The notes: generated from the sequence alone by a model not told the origin. 64,000 nucleotides of DNA from Flammula alnicola (GCA_015499995.1 JADNRV010000131.1:62001-126000); one strand, 5' to 3'. Counted from the stretch's first letter, positions 45,836-59,600 are shown. Program-made: numbers and translations.

Positions 45836-46873
45836 GCCGAACTCAGCACCGACTTATAGATTTGTAGATATCAAAGGCGGGTTAGTAAAAATATACGAAC
45901 TCAACAGCACCCACCGTGGAAGTGCATACCAATCGCAAGAAGTGGCTATTATCAATGGAGATTCTTTAATCTTTTTAAAGGAGCGTCTTGGCATGACGAG
46001 CATTCACCCAAAAGTTCCGTATTTCGTAGGAAGTCATACAGACGTCCAGCGAGACTTTCCCTGGAAATGAGGTCAGTTTTGGGGTAGATCATACCATGAT
46101 TTTCAAAAAATATCGAACCTTGGATGACCATGCTGACTTGCCAAGATATGTACTGCCAGAAAGCAAGAGAATGAAACTCCTGGCTGAAGAACATACACAA
46201 AATCCAGAACCAAGAGCGAATATCGCTGTCAGCACTGTTACTACCGTCTCCAGATAACTGTAACGTATGAATGATGATCCCGGTCGACTATTTTACACTT
46301 CGGGATCGAGCAATTCCTCACCTTGAGATGTGGTAGACAACAACTTGAATGGGATACGCAAACAGAGAAGTTGCCTGACAAACAAAACAACAAGAGCCAG
46401 GTTTATGCATTCCTTGCCCGTAAAAAAGCTCGATCATTACAGTCGATTAAGCATGAATCGATGAGGTCTAGCTACTCACGCAATACGTGCATCAACTGAG
46501 CCAAAGAACAAATGTCCCCGTTTTGCACCTCCAAAAGGATCGAGGAGCTAATGAATTAATCATTATCTCTCATTTCAAACAACTGTAGATTGAAACTTAC
46601 GGGGAATGCCTTTCTAGACACTCTGCAGGGAATCCTTCACCGAGTTCTTGTGCATGACGTAACGACGTTAGCGATATGGATGACCATGAACTGTGAATCC
46701 ACCATCTTGATATCTTTTGAGAGGAACCTCGAGCCGAGTTCAGATACGGAAAGAAAAAACCAAATCAGAGATAAAGTTTATACACCAAAGCATACTGGAC
46801 AGAAATATTTCTCTGAAAAGGGCGGCTGTTACGAGGCAAATGAGAAACTCGGGAATTGATACTCCGTAATTGT
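45836..46873. other. Intergenic, nothing recognised
   Basis: Open frames at 45952-46200 (minus) and 46590-46859 (plus) show no domain. It may contain decayed sequence from the ABC duplication, but I could not align it to other ABC exons. Confidence 0.3.
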
Positions 46874-48353
46874 TTAATTTCCTCCCGCTGCAATGAGTGC
46901 CTCAACCTCAGGCTTCACACTCGCAATGCATTCTGCCTTGCCTTGTTTGGGATTCCAGCCAAGGGCACGGCCACGATCTGCCTTGAAAACACTGTTGGCG
47001 CCGATCATGCTACGCCAAAAGGGGATCTAAGTAATGCCAGAAGAAAAGGGATAAGCCAGGATACACATCAGATGGAATAAACTAACTGGATAGAATGCTT
47101 CGCATTCCTCCTGCGAGAGCGCACTCGGTTCGCGAGAAGTCCCAGTTCCCAAATCAACAAGAGCCTCGGATATGGCGCGGCCTATCTCAAGACCGAGAAT
47201 TCAGTGTTCCCCACAAAGTAATACCCTTCAGGCCCATGGCCAACGGCATCAGGATTGGAACGGATAGTATCGAAGATGACACGGTACAGATCAGCGGCTG
47301 AAAGTTACAGGAACAGTCAGAGAAACCCAGGACGTGCCCATAGATGAAGAAAATGAAGTACGCACTGTCCTCAATGTCAACTCCGCACCATTTATTCAAG
47401 CCTTTACCACATAGCCTCCTTGCTTGCGCACGAGAGCTGGCTTGATAAGCATGGACAAGGCCGAACTTGTTTTCTGAATTCCAAGGTCGACCAGAGGTCC
47501 TGAAGGCAGTCCAAAGACAGCTCCTGGACAATTTTTCAGACTCATAAAATCTCATAGAAAGCGATTAAGGAGAAAATACAACTAAAACAGAGAAAGACCA
47601 CCAGGCGCAATGATATATGCCCTGACATACCCGGCCTTGTCCGCCTCTATGATCGGAATATCGACGTTCCGAGGTATGACTTCCACTGGAATTGCATTGA
47701 GTTTGTCAACATCCAAGTCGCTGATGTCGGGTTGACCGCTATGCAAGCCACGCGCGTCGTCCATGATGATCGCTATAGATTCGGGATTTATTTGGACATC
47801 ATGTTTCCAGCTAAGCGGTTGAATAAATACCTGCACCGGACTAAAAGAACAGGTGAGATCTCACGTTAGTGTTTGGATCTGTCTTGACTCTGACCGTATG
47901 AATCAATACTGGAGCCTTGCCAGACTTCTCGTATTTGATCTTCATCCCAGCCAAAATTGCATTGGTAGGAGACAAATTGATCGAATTGGCCTGTAGAAGC
48001 TCTTAGCACATCGCGAGTCGCGACTCCTCTAAATAAAAGCCATTAAAACTTACAACGCGATAACAACATCGGCATTCGATGCTGCCTCAATGAGGAATCC
48101 CAAATTTTCATCGGTGTATGAGCCAAGAATGACTTCAACGCCCAAGGTTTTCAGTTTCTCTCCTTTCTCCGCTGAACGGACGAGGGCTGTGATTTGGAAG
48201 GAAGCAGCATCTGGGTGTTGAAGCAGGCGGGTAAGAACGGCCCCGCCGATGTAGCCTGAGGAAAACATAGTTACTTTAACCAACACCATCTGTGAAAAGC
48301 GAATTGTGCATACCAGTTGCACCTGTGAAGAAGATATTGAGCTTGGTAGACAT
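46874..48353 (-). CDS. NmrA-like NAD(P)-binding protein
   Basis: The start at 48353-48351 opens MSTKLNIFFTGATGYIGGAV, the glycine-rich Rossmann motif (GXXGXXG) of NmrA/atypical short-chain dehydrogenases. Later exons read FQITALVRSAEKGEKLKTLG, VEVILGSYTDENLGFLIEAA, NADVVIAL, VLIHTSG, DISDLDVDKLNAIPVE, NVDIPIIEADKAGYVRAYII, AADLYRVIFDTIRSNPDAVG and, finally, MIGANSVFKADRGRALGWNP and VKPEVEALIAAGGN-stop at 46876-46874. About 340 residues. No catalytic YxxxK is evident, so a redox-sensing or dehydratase-like role is possible; the substrate is unknown. Two single-base losses (near 47187 and 47401) interrupt conserved frames. Confidence 0.87.
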
Positions 48354-49167
48354 ACTTGTGCGTTACTTTGGTGCTCAATGCGAGATGTTTTGTTTTGGTA
48401 TCGGCAACAGGTAATAGCCTGAGGGAGGATGCCGTTGGGACTTGAATAGGTTCCCTTTTATAAGCTACACAGAAGTTAGTCGCCATGTCCGATGATGTCG
48501 AGAACAACTCGGGCGCCGATACGTTCATCTAAGCATTCTTTGTTATGGCCAACTTTGACCGACACCAGCCGACACTGCCGATTGCTGACGCGGAATGGCA
48601 GCAAAGCCACACAATGAGTCGCACACTCGATATGGATTGTACTTATGTGAATGTATCGGTGCTGCTTAGAGGGCCGAGTAGTGACGCGGCCTGGCAGTCA
48701 AAGGAAGCACGGCAACATGTTGCTGGGAAAGCTGGGAATGACGCGATTTGAATCCCGCGCGGCTTTCCCCAGACCATTAGTATGCACATCGCGCAGGAGC
48801 GCTAGTGCTTAGTACTGAGCGCTTCCGTCATCGAATGTTCTAATAAGTATTCTTCTTTGAAGAAATTGGGGAAAAGGCTGACTAGGTGAGTAGGATGGGC
48901 TTATTACCTGTGTAGCTGCGTCATGTTCAAGTTGGAGAGAGGGGCCGAGAGGATCGAATGTCCTGAGAGTCAAAGCTAGATGCGAAAGACATAATTCAGA
49001 GCATTACGACTGCGTCGTTACGAAGTTCTGCGATATACAAGCGATACAAGCAATAAGATCCGTACTATCCAAACTATCTGAACCTTTAAATAATTTAAAA
49101 CGTGGGTCAGAATCTTCAAAGCAGAGAACAAACAGGCACGGAAATGCACGATGTAGGGCTACACAAA
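48354..49167. other. Intergenic between NmrA-like and second ABCC gene
   Basis: No gene. A 69-codon plus frame at 48545 lacks a motif. CGAAGTTCTGCGATATACAAG... near 49020-49050 contains a short CGATACAAG duplication only. Confidence 0.4.
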
Positions 49168-52100
49168 CTAAAGATTAGAAGAACGAAGTGCCGTTGGTTC
49201 AGCCTTGGCATAAAGAGTAAGTTTGTCGTCGCTCTTATCAACCAAAGCCTTGAACAGGCTGTCTTCTCGCTGGAGGAGAGACCTGGGACTGTCAAATTCG
49301 ACCTACAAGTGGGTCGGCTGAGCGACAGAACATGGTCTGACCCGGAGATTCGAAATTCCTTACCATTCGACCGTCATCAAGGACCATCTACATTGCCTAA
49401 GCAGGTATTTCAGAATAAGAACAAAATTGGACATACAATTTTATCAGCATCCATGATCGCTTGCAGTCTTCTGGCTCTGTAATGGTGATGACCGTAATGT
49501 CAGAACCCAGCTTGTGTCGCAGGATCATTTGGATCACAGCCTCAGATTTCATATCCTTGTCTTCATCTACTATAGAAGACGCTAGAGGTCGATAGAGTCA
49601 GCAACCGGAACTTAAAGAGAGTGAAAAGCAGCTACGCACTTTCTTCGAAAATGACAATCTTGCTACCAAGGACGATGGCTCGAGCGAGGGCAAGGATCTG
49701 CCGCTGGCCAACGGATAAATCACTTGTAGAGCCGCCGATATCAGTATCGAGAGTGATAGACGTTTGTCCGAGTTCTTGGCACAATGAGAAGAATCCCACA
49801 GCGTGAAGGGCGTTGTTCAATTTCGCATCGTCGTGTTCTTGGAATGGGTCCAAATTATGTCGAAGGGTACCTGATGTTCACCACATGAGCGAATACTCTA
49901 ACAGTGACCCTTCGTTATATTTACCATTCAATATGTCCAGCTAGAAGGAAAAGATGAGATGGCTAACCTCAACAGTGTGATCCACGCACTCACCGTTTGC
50001 GGAATGACACAAATCTTAGATCGCAAACTTTCAAGGTCGATGTTGCTAGTAGAAATATGGTCGTAGTAAGCCATTCCTTCCGTTGGTATGCACCGCACAA
50101 GGCCAGGGTCAGTGAAGTCTGAAAAATATTCAGTCGTACAATTATAGCGCTTAATTGGGCTCGGACCTTGTCATTACTCGCCCTGCCAACTGTGAAATAT
50201 TGTCAGCTTCATGAAAGTAGCATGAACACACCAGACTTGCCTACGCCAACGCGTTGTCCAGACATTATATGGAATGAGAGATTGTTTAAAACTGTTGGGC
50301 CAGTCTTAGTTGGCGAAATTAACGAGAGTGAGCCTAAGGGGTCAAACGGAACGGAGAGATACTCACCTTTGAATAACGAGCAGATAGGTTTTTCACCCAA
50401 AGATCGCCGGTTGCAGGCCACGCCGCAGGATGGTCGGTTCGGGCGGGTTTCGGTTCTTGCTCAATATCGATGTAGCTTTGAATACGCTCAAGGCTGGAGG
50501 ATTCTGAGCATTTGTACGACTGGATTCAAAACTCAAACATGCGTACCTCTTCGAATTATCTTCAAGTTCGCTGAAGCATCCAATGCAACGGAGAACAAGA
50601 GAGGATAAGTCCACGGCCAAATATAACACAAATCCGGTACGAGTGACGCTAATGGACGGCCCATAAAGAAGGTACGATGCAAGGGCTGCCGCTAATAAAG
50701 CACCTATTACATCAAACTTGAGTCTGATCAGCCTATTCAAGTCGTATTCCATTTGTGAAAAGTGGATGTAGCTGTCAAGGCGCTCCCGAGATTCAGTATT
50801 AAAACGTGATTCCGCCCCATAGGCCCGAATCGATACTGGCATTGATGAGATTTTTGTGCCCAGGCCAGGGATAAGAGGCTCACCTGAACCTGAAATGCTG
50901 GCATTGCAATGGGAGAGTATTAGCGAGTTGGCATTACTAGAGGCACTCAGTGTGAGACGAGGGAAATGGCATGTACCAGTAAACCATAAATTTGCGTACC
51001 TTTTCCTGCGTTTCAGGGAATTTTTGTCTTTCGAATAGGTACCGACAAAATGGAGACCCGCATATATGATGGCCAGAGCAGGAAGGGAAAACTTTGGAAC
51101 AAAGCTGACAATGATGGCGACTTGTGTCGCTATGGATATAGTACTGGTGCTCAATATAAGGAGACTCTTCATAAACTGAAAATCCACAATGAGAATATCT
51201 TGAGTACATCTTGCGATGATGTTGGCTGCCGGAGTTTCTTCCAACCACCTACGGTAGAAACGGAGGTCAATTTTGAGAAAATGCAAGTAAATGCTGCTAA
51301 CCCGAGCGTGCTTCCCATAATTGACCCGAGCAGAGAACTATAGATAGTTCTCGATGCATTGGTAGTTCTGGACACATAGAAAATGCCTGAGCCAAGCGAG
51401 AGCAGAACCGTGGCCAATAAGACAAGAGAACACAATGTGATATAGCTAATCATCATGGTGATTGCATTGTATTAGCATCATTGTGATGGAACGAGGATTT
51501 GTACTTACAATGACATCTGGACTTCTGAAGGGTCTTTCGTCTCATACTGAGAAGCCCAAGTCCCAAGAAACCAGACTCGAAGGGCTTCCGTCGAGGTGGA
51601 TAGAATGAATCCTGTGATACACAATGAGATGAATGTATGGGGGTAATTTCCTCCGAATCCGGAGAGGAAGAACTTCAGGGACTTCCAGGTAATGCGACTG
51701 TCGGTGACATCATCCGTGGTATGGGATTTGGCACCCGCATTCACTTCACTCGCCAAAGGCGGAAGTTCCACATATTTAAACCGTTCTGCGGCATCTTCAG
51801 CATGAGAAACCCCTAGATCTGTCTCTCCCGCTTGGATGGAACCATCCTGATCAATCGATACCACAAATTTGGCTACAGGAGCGACCAAATCGACCCGATT
51901 GGTCTATCAAATTGAATAAATTCTCAATTTGGTACATAATCCATGGGTAATAATGAGCGCTTACCGCCAGCAAAACAGTTCGTCCTTCGACCAAATCGCC
52001 TCGGAAACAAATTTTCACAATCCAAGCAGACCTTTAACTGCGATCAACATCTGGACTAACTGGAATAATCGAAGGGCTTACGTTTGTCGATCCAATGCCG

Positions 52101-55100
52101 AAAAAACATCATCCAACAAAAGAATCTTTGCTTGAGAATAAATTGCCCGGGCAAGGCTGATTCGCGCCTACATCGCAGAAGTAGAGTTGTAAATCAATAT
52201 ATTGTCAGCAGTCTTGAAAAGCCCACTTTTTGTCCATCGCTGTCATCGACAGTCAGAACCAGAAAATGGAGAATATCAAGGAGACACAAACCTGAGTGTA
52301 AGTCCTTTTTCGCCGACTTCAGTGCTGTCTCCATCTTTGAATACCCCGAGATCTCTCTCTAAGGCACACTGACGAATCACTGGATGAAGTTAAGTTAGTG
52401 GGTCGAAGTCAAAGGTCCAAGCAATCAAAGATACCTTTACGGTAGCGGATTTCATCGTAGGAGGATCCGAACAAGATATTTTCGCGGATAGTTCCACTGT
52501 AAACCCAAGAGCTCTGTGCTGCATATGCAAGACCTCCCCCTCGTGGTAAATTGAACCAGGAATCAGAACCAGCCCGGATAGAGGGCATCTCGCCTATCAG
52601 AATGGATATAAGCGCCCGTTACTGGTATAAAATAACAAACACAAACCAAGCAATGCCATCAACAAAGATGTTTTTCCGCAGCCCCTAGCAAAACGTCAAC
52701 GATCTGTTCCTCGCATGGTAAACTCACTCACTTGGGGCCAACTATTAGGTTGATACAATTCTGCTTGAACAGTAACTCTCCCTGTATTTTCAGTCCGAAC
52801 ATGTGACTAGACGGCGACCTATCATCGCGGTAAGGTTCATTTGACCACGAAAAAGAAATATCGCGGAAGCCGATGGCCTGGTTGTTTGTAACGGCACCGT
52901 CTATCAGAGTCTCTACATCCACAGGTATGTGCAACGGTTCCGCCTTTTGCAAAAAGGAGTTACACGATTCAGCGATTGCGAGCCTAAAGCTTCACTCAGA
53001 TGACAGTAGACACATCAGGATGGATATTTACTCACCAACAGCATATTGTGTCAGCAAGGAAGCGAATTCTGAAGCGCATGTCTGAACTGAGAGAAGATTG
53101 TCAAACTCGAAAAGAGAAGAGAAGCTACAGCAATCATTAGATATAATGTGCGATAGTTGAATAGAAGATATTTATGAAACATACGCATGAGTCTGTTTTC
53201 GGAAGCGTAACTTGCATATATGATGATCGCAACCGCAGTCGGTATAGAAGTCCTGAAGGTACAGTGATTCAACTTGATGGAAAAATTGCCGAGAAAAACA
53301 AACTTACAGTACAATGTCTTTCAACGTGGCCAGAACCTAGTTTCGCAAGTGGGGAAAATTTAGCCATAAATTCCCGACCGCTATTGTGTTTCGGACCTTC
53401 GCCTTCCAGGACAATGACAGCTCCTCGTTTCGGATGCCCTGGATCTTGGTTTCCATCTTGCGTTCCCATCCAAATAGCTTGATTGTTCGGAGCAAATGTA
53501 TAGCTAGAGAACATGTCAGCTTTCATGAATTATGTGTTCAAATATGCAACGCGCACCTTCGTTACCCTCTTTAACACGCAGAACAATCTAGAAGTCATGT
53601 TTTGGGGTCAGCGGGAGTTAACTCAGAAGGGGCGATGTACCTTCTGTGCATGCTTTGTTACTGCGGCAAAGAATGCTTTCGTAATGGGCGTTACGAGGTT
53701 TAGGAGATTAAGTTGGAAGGTGAACGCAATAAATGTTGCCCTGGAACATGATATTCAGTCCGACATTTCCAGCAGCCAGAAAAAGCACAAACTTTGATCC
53801 AAACAGCTTGTAGATAAAGACTAGACACAGCACAAACCGAAGGGGGGCACGTAAAACTGAAGAAAGTGTCAGTAGCAAAACTCAGTTGCAAGAGAGGTCC
53901 CCATTGCCTTACACAGAAGGAGGAAGTCACGAGCTCGGACAATATTCTTCAAATCAATGGCCAGAAGCTTGTTGACTGCTTCAATGTCGTATTGATCCTC
54001 CTTCTTAATTGCCTCTGCGTTGGATGTTGTGGATGAACCCTGAGCGGGATTTTCGGGCCGTTGCTGCGCGTTATCCTCGCCAGGTTGCCGGGAGGGTAGA
54101 CGGACCCGGAGGCTGTGTTCCAACACGAGTTGGGTGATTATGACCTCGGCGAGGGCGATAGTTCTAACGGAGAAGAAAAGGTAACACTGTTCGAAGATAT
54201 CTCGAAGTAGGGGGCCGATGGCAATACAAAGAATCCAGACCCAAGGACGAAGAACAGCACGGGCGCCTTGTGTCTCCATATGACTGCAGATAATGACGGT
54301 CAGTGAGACTGTTAAGTTGTGAATTGAGTTTAATGATTGCACTCACGCCAACAGTCGTTTGAAACCAATAGGAAGTAAAAATCCTGCGAGCACCTCGTCA
54401 ACAATAGCCAAGGCCATAAATGCGATTTCTTTGCCTGTGGGCTGTGTCAAATAACAGCATGAATCTCTAGTTGAGCATACTTACGGAAGACACGCAACAG
54501 AGAGAATGTCAAGTTGCGAGGTTTCGCTCCTGCAGGTGGATTCATGCTCTAAAAGTAACTTTATTTCGTAGACGGGGCCAGTGGGCTACTGGAGGACGTA
54601 CTAAAGATGTAATTTCGGTCAGGTATTGGGTGTAACCGGTATTGGACATGGACAAAGCATCGAATCTGAGATGATTCGCGAGATGTTCGTGCATTGCGAG
54701 GTCAGAGAGAGAGAGCATTTGTTCGTCGGTCGGTCGATCCATGTCGTCCGTAGGATTCTAGGAGAACTATGAAGATGTCGGGGGAAAATAGCAGAAATGG
54801 AATGTATTTACCTTTGGACCAAGCGGGATGTGGAAGCGAGGGGCAAAGAACGGGAAGATAACAGCAATCACTACTAGAACGACAATCTTCACCCATAGTA
54901 AGGGACCTTGCCATGAATCCCTCGGAAATTTGGTATAAGTCGCCAAAGGCCAGATATCTCGGTATATGTATACCCAAAAGCAGTGAGAAGGATGACGGTG
55001 TTGCACTTGGTTGCAAAAACATGCCATTTCTCGACCCGGATGGACAGTATCGCAAGAATCGTGGAGTAAAGCTGTGTCAAACTGCAATTAGGAGGAGTTG

Positions 55101-55630
55101 ATTGTTAAGGAAGTCGACTTACATATGTCAAAGTCATGAATAATTCAGGAGATGCGAAGAAAGGGTCTGGGTGTTCTCGAGCGCCAACTAAGCTGATCAT
55201 AGACAAAACCAAAAGAACGAAGCATCCAATCAGGCTTGCCGCCGTTGCGTATCCAGCAGTCGGCAATCGGCCACGTTCCCGAACCCGTTCTCGTAGTAGG
55301 GAATGGCCAGATGCCCCCACGTCCAACGCATGGAAAATCTGGAGGCAGAGGCAGCAAGAGGCAACGGCGAAAGGGATCGACAATGACTCATTAAAAATAC
55401 TAAGGATTGTATCCATGAATTTCTCCTTAATCCTTGAAATAGGGCGAAAGAACGTACGAATGACTCCACTTCTCAGCCAACATCATCACAAAATGCGGAG
55501 TTCTCAGGTATTCCTTCAACCCTGAACCGAAAGCGCCCAAGCCGAAACCTAAGGTTGACAGAGGGTCACTGGAGGAGGAGGAGAACAAATAGAAAAGGAT
55601 TGTAAATCTATGTACATCCGGCACTGCCAT
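49168..55630 (-). CDS. ABCC (MRP-type) transporter paralogue, full length but degraded
   Basis: The ATG at 55630-55628 opens MAVPDVHRFTILFYLFSSSS; hydrophobic segments (TMD0) follow to about 54770. TMD1, NBD1, TMD2 and NBD2 are recognisable in order in about 25 exons, ending in a C-tail EFDSPRSLLQREDSLFKALV and stop at 49170-49168. NBD1 has an intact Walker A (GPKGCGKTS, near 52730-52680) but its signature reads LSDGQ. NBD2 Walker A reads GRASNDK (near 50190) instead of GRTGSGK, Walker B has FEE instead of LDE, and the H-loop region carries 14 nt where the paralogue has 9, losing frame and histidine. A base is also missing near 54974. Several changes are G-to-A on the coding strand. NBD2 is probably dead; the gene is either decaying or works with one ATP site. 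It retains the GC-AG intron (at about 50240) and micro-exon of its paralogue. Confidence 0.85.
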
Positions 55631-56022
55631 CAGGGGAGCTCACGACCAAGGCACAATTGGTCATATTTCGTTTCAAATTATCCGTGTACTCGGTTATGTA
55701 AGTCGTCTACTTGCGTATAATAGAACAACCACGGTTTTCAAGTTGCCTAGTGGGTTAGGAATACTTGTCGTTATAACAAAGTTGGCATTGCGTTCGGAAA
55801 ACATAAGTACTGAAAAAATAGGTTCTCGCTCAAATTTTACTTTCCAACAAATGTAGACGAACAGGTGCAAATCTCACACAGCAGTGACAGCACGCTTTCC
55901 TAGTGATAAGCGCCGCCAGGAAATAGGACCTGGTTGTACCGGACCGCGATGATCGAGCACTATGAAGCGGTTCAGATTCCGGCGGGCTTGCAAACTGGAG
56001 GTGAAGTTGAAGACTGTGTCGT
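55631..56022. other. Upstream region of the second ABCC gene
   Basis: No gene or repeat seen. The 5' flank of the ABC gene lies here, next to the 3' end of a possible small gene. Confidence 0.4.
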
Positions 56023-56370
56023 TCATTTGATAGCGAAGGGTACCATCATTTGCAGAAATCCGTGTTTATTCATAAGGAAGAGGTATGTATAGGAGACGTC
56101 TGTGCAAGTTGAACGAAAACAGATTCCTTCGATGTTGGGCTTTGCCGGCCGAGTTTTACAGCTGAGATCAAATTTAGAGGCTTGTCCTGGGTCATCTGAC
56201 TCCATCAAGCTGGGTAGCTTGCCGTCCCGTCTATGCGAACAATTATCACAACGAAGCATTGAGCCTGAGGCCTGAGGAACGAGCGCTTTGTTCTCTTCCA
56301 TGCAGGTCTCACAGACAACGAGTTTTTTGTCTGTCACGTTGAATAGATTATTTCCTAAAGATTTATGCAT
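56023..56370 (-). CDS. Possible small Cys-rich protein (115 aa)
   Basis: From the ATG at 56370 an uninterrupted frame reads MHKSLGNNLFNVTDKK, then CETC, a linker, CDNC, and three further cysteines (SCK, ICF, STC) before a hydrophobic C-terminus. The CxxC pairs spaced about 25 residues apart could bind zinc. A homologue is not known to me and the frame could be chance; the single-exon structure and good ATG are the only support. Confidence 0.35.
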   Translation of the reverse strand: MHKSLGNNLFNVTDKKLVVCETCMEENKALVPQASGSMLRCDNCSHRRDGKLPSLMESDDPGQASKFDLSCKTRPAKPNIEGICFRSTCTDVSYTYLFLMNKHGFLQMMVPFAIK

Positions 56371-56661
56371 GTTGAGCATCCAAAAATATATAATTATTAT
56401 TTGCGGAATCAACAGACCAACAACCAAAATTGACGTGCACCTTGTTCCCGCTTATCCTCACCCTGTCCTTGCCGTCGCAGCGGTCGACGAGCAGCCCCCT
56501 TTTCATGGTTTGCTAACCTTTCTATCCGACCGACACCGACAATCTTTTGAGAACCCCTTATTTCCTTTCACAATTTTTCGATCCTCTCCAGGTTAGCAAC
56601 CAAGGGCAAAGACACCATACCGACCGCATACACCTGGCTGGATCCTCCAGAAACGTCCTAA

Positions 56662-59600
56662 ATGCCCCCTCGACCGGTCCTCAAACTAGGCAAGGACGAC
56701 CTGTTTCTGCAGTATACATTGGAAAAGCTTCAAGCCCCAATCTACAAGACTTCACGCACTCGGCACAATTTTCGTCAGCCTACCCCAGTTTAATCGACGG
56801 AACACCTCCTGGGCTCCCTGACCTTCCGGAACCTCCAAGCCCAGTTTCGAGCGTAGGATCTGTAAAATCAGGTCTGCCTTCGCCGCCCGCGACGAACTCG
56901 ACGGGCAGCGGAAGCACTGGCGATCCGGCAACCATAGCTCTTCGTGAACGGCCTCTGTCACTCCATAGTAACAGCAGCGCCAGTACGAGCAGCGGAAGTC
57001 ACCATACGGTGTCCACGCCTATGAAGCGCAGCAGCAATGTGACCACCAGCAGAAGCAGCAGCAGGTTAGGCAATCAGGACGATACGGGGGCGGAGGGCGA
57101 TTTTGATGATGATTATGATAAAGAAAACGACAACGACAACGAAAGTAATCAAGACGGAGACGACACCGCAAGACTGGACCGCAAATTGCTGTCCAATAGC
57201 AACCACGACGACAAGCCTAAGAGCTCAAGCGAGAATGTGTTGGCATTGCAGAGAGTAAGGAGTTTGGCGCAGCGGAATCGACTTGTATGCACATTTTCCA
57301 TTTATCCTTTATGCGTGATCGCCTTGTTGACATCTTCCATGTTTCGTCTTTTTCTCTCTGCCATTCTTCTGCCCATAACCACGATGGCGGCCTATTTACT
57401 TGAACTCCTCTTTGCGCCTTTGTCTCCACACAAGGCGCTCGACAAACTCGCCAGGCTCGGATCGCCATCCCCCGCCCGCCCAAATACACCAAATTCCCGT
57501 TCTCCTGCCCCATTACATGCACCGACCACCTCTTCTCGTCTTTCACAACCGCCACGTCAGGTCCGCGCCCTTCCAGAACCACCGCAAGACTATGGCCGCT
57601 CTGGCTCCGAGACAGAGCGCGAGTCAACCACCCAGCACACCAACACACAGTCGCAATCCTCTCATTCGTCCTCCTCACATTCATATACTTCGTCTCCTCG
57701 TCACCAATCCGCCACACTTTCGTCTTCAAACCGCTCAGTAACACCACCACCGACCACATATAACAACAGCCCTGCCAGCCGCCACCGCCACCTATCTGCG
57801 CCGGACTCGCCCAACAAGGCTCGCCGCGTCGCAGCAGGCTCTACCTCGACGTCATCGAGTTCGAATTCACGTTCGAATTCGAGTCGAAGTCCATCGAATC
57901 GACGACGTCATCGGTCCATGGCCAGCATGTCTCAACTTCAGCTCGCTGACTTTGAAGAGGAGGAAGATGTCCATGACGACGCTAATCTTAAAACCGCCAC
58001 TGGCACAAGGGGTCATACTCGAGATAGGACACTTAACGAGAGGATTTGATCACGCAGAGTGCTCTGGCGGCGGTTGCTTCATCGCGGAGGAGTCCTCTGG
58101 GAAATCGAAGGAGAGGTGCTTTACCGAAGGAATTCAGGTCGGATCTGGTCAATGACAGTCCAAGTCCGAACCCTGCGAGTAGACCAGGTTCATCGGCTGC
58201 TTATGATTCGAGGGACAAGATGGCTCAGGATGAGAGGCGGGAAAGTTGGAAAGTGAGCGCATATATTCATGTTTTTGGCTTTTAGACGCCCTCTCTAACT
58301 CTGTTCTGTTCGTTGTCAGCGCTCCGCCGAACCAATAACCCCACTCCGTCCAACACCCAATGGTGTCGGCCGCTCATCAACGTTGCGCGACACGCGGCGG
58401 AGCGGTGGTCCAAGTCCACGCTGGTCAAGTGATGATTTTCGGTCACCCGCCTCCCTGCGAGATCGTCACCCCAATGCAACACAATCCACCGAGGATCTCA
58501 TTGCACAAAAAGAGAGAAGACAGAGCTTAAGAGGGGGTAGTGCCGAGAGCGCTTTGTTGTTGTGGAGCCCTGGTGGGCGAAGTCTGTTGGGCGAAGGGCT
58601 GCGAGCTGCTGGCTTGAGTAGGAGGAAAGAGGAGGATTCTCGAGGAAGGCTGACTGATGCCGGCCCCTCTACGGCTAGTGGGGATTCGTTCAGGGATAGG
58701 GATCGGAGAGTTGAGTGGAGTCCGCAGGATGTTCTTGACGAAGGGCGGAGGAGGGTTTTCACACAGAGAGAAAAGGATCGACAGGATCGACAACCGCAGA
58801 GAGCATCGACATCCATGGCGCAGTATCAGTACCTAGACAGAGATGAGGATGGCCGCCGGGGACGCGAAGGAGGACGCGACCTTGCTCTTAGGGGCCACAA
58901 AAGCTCGTATTCCTTAACAACAAGAGAGCGAGATGCGTCTCCAACGAGGCGGACGGGGGATCCTTCAGCTCCGAGACGGGAACGTGATTCGCTTCCTCCA
59001 GAACGTGCCGGGTCTTCGATGAGTCGCTTTCACAACATTCAAGTACCCCAGCACACGTCCTCTCCGGCTCCTGCGATGCCTGCACACCTACTGGAAAGGG
59101 CAGCTACTGGAAGTCCATTTGGCACTCGACGATTCACACAATCGGCATCCTCTTCAACGGCCCAGATGCAGACTGAGCATACACGTTTAATGATCGAGAG
59201 TCTCGCCATGTTCGAGGCACAGTTGGCTAAACTTCCGCCACAACTAGGATCGTCGACGACTAGCAGCAGTGGTGTCAGCTCTTCTCATGCGGAGCTGGCG
59301 CGAAATGCTCAGGGTGTGGTCTACACCGCCGAACGCCTCGCTGCGCTGTTGAAACTTTCGACCGCCAGGGCACAAGATGCGCAGGTTGAAGCGGAGGTTG
59401 ATACCACGGAGCGTGATAGATCCCAGGATATCCTCACCATCTGGAATCGGGTCGCTGCTGACTATCGTGACGGTTCAAGGGCTGCAGACGAGCTCGTTCG
59501 TGGCCTTACTGCGGTGTTGCTCGGAGTCGGACGCATCATGCGCGATCTCGGCGCTACGGCGGGAACGAGTGAATTTGGATCGCCCTCTGTGCATGGCAGG

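Noticed and set aside
49168..55630. Repeat-induced point mutation (RIP) of the second ABCC gene
   Set aside because: Some G-to-A changes are seen at key Gly codons, but I cannot compute dinucleotide indices by eye, and the gene is still largely open; the evidence is insufficient.
57217..57759. A 180-codon minus frame within the Ser/Arg-rich gene
   Set aside because: Antisense shadow of a low-complexity coding region.
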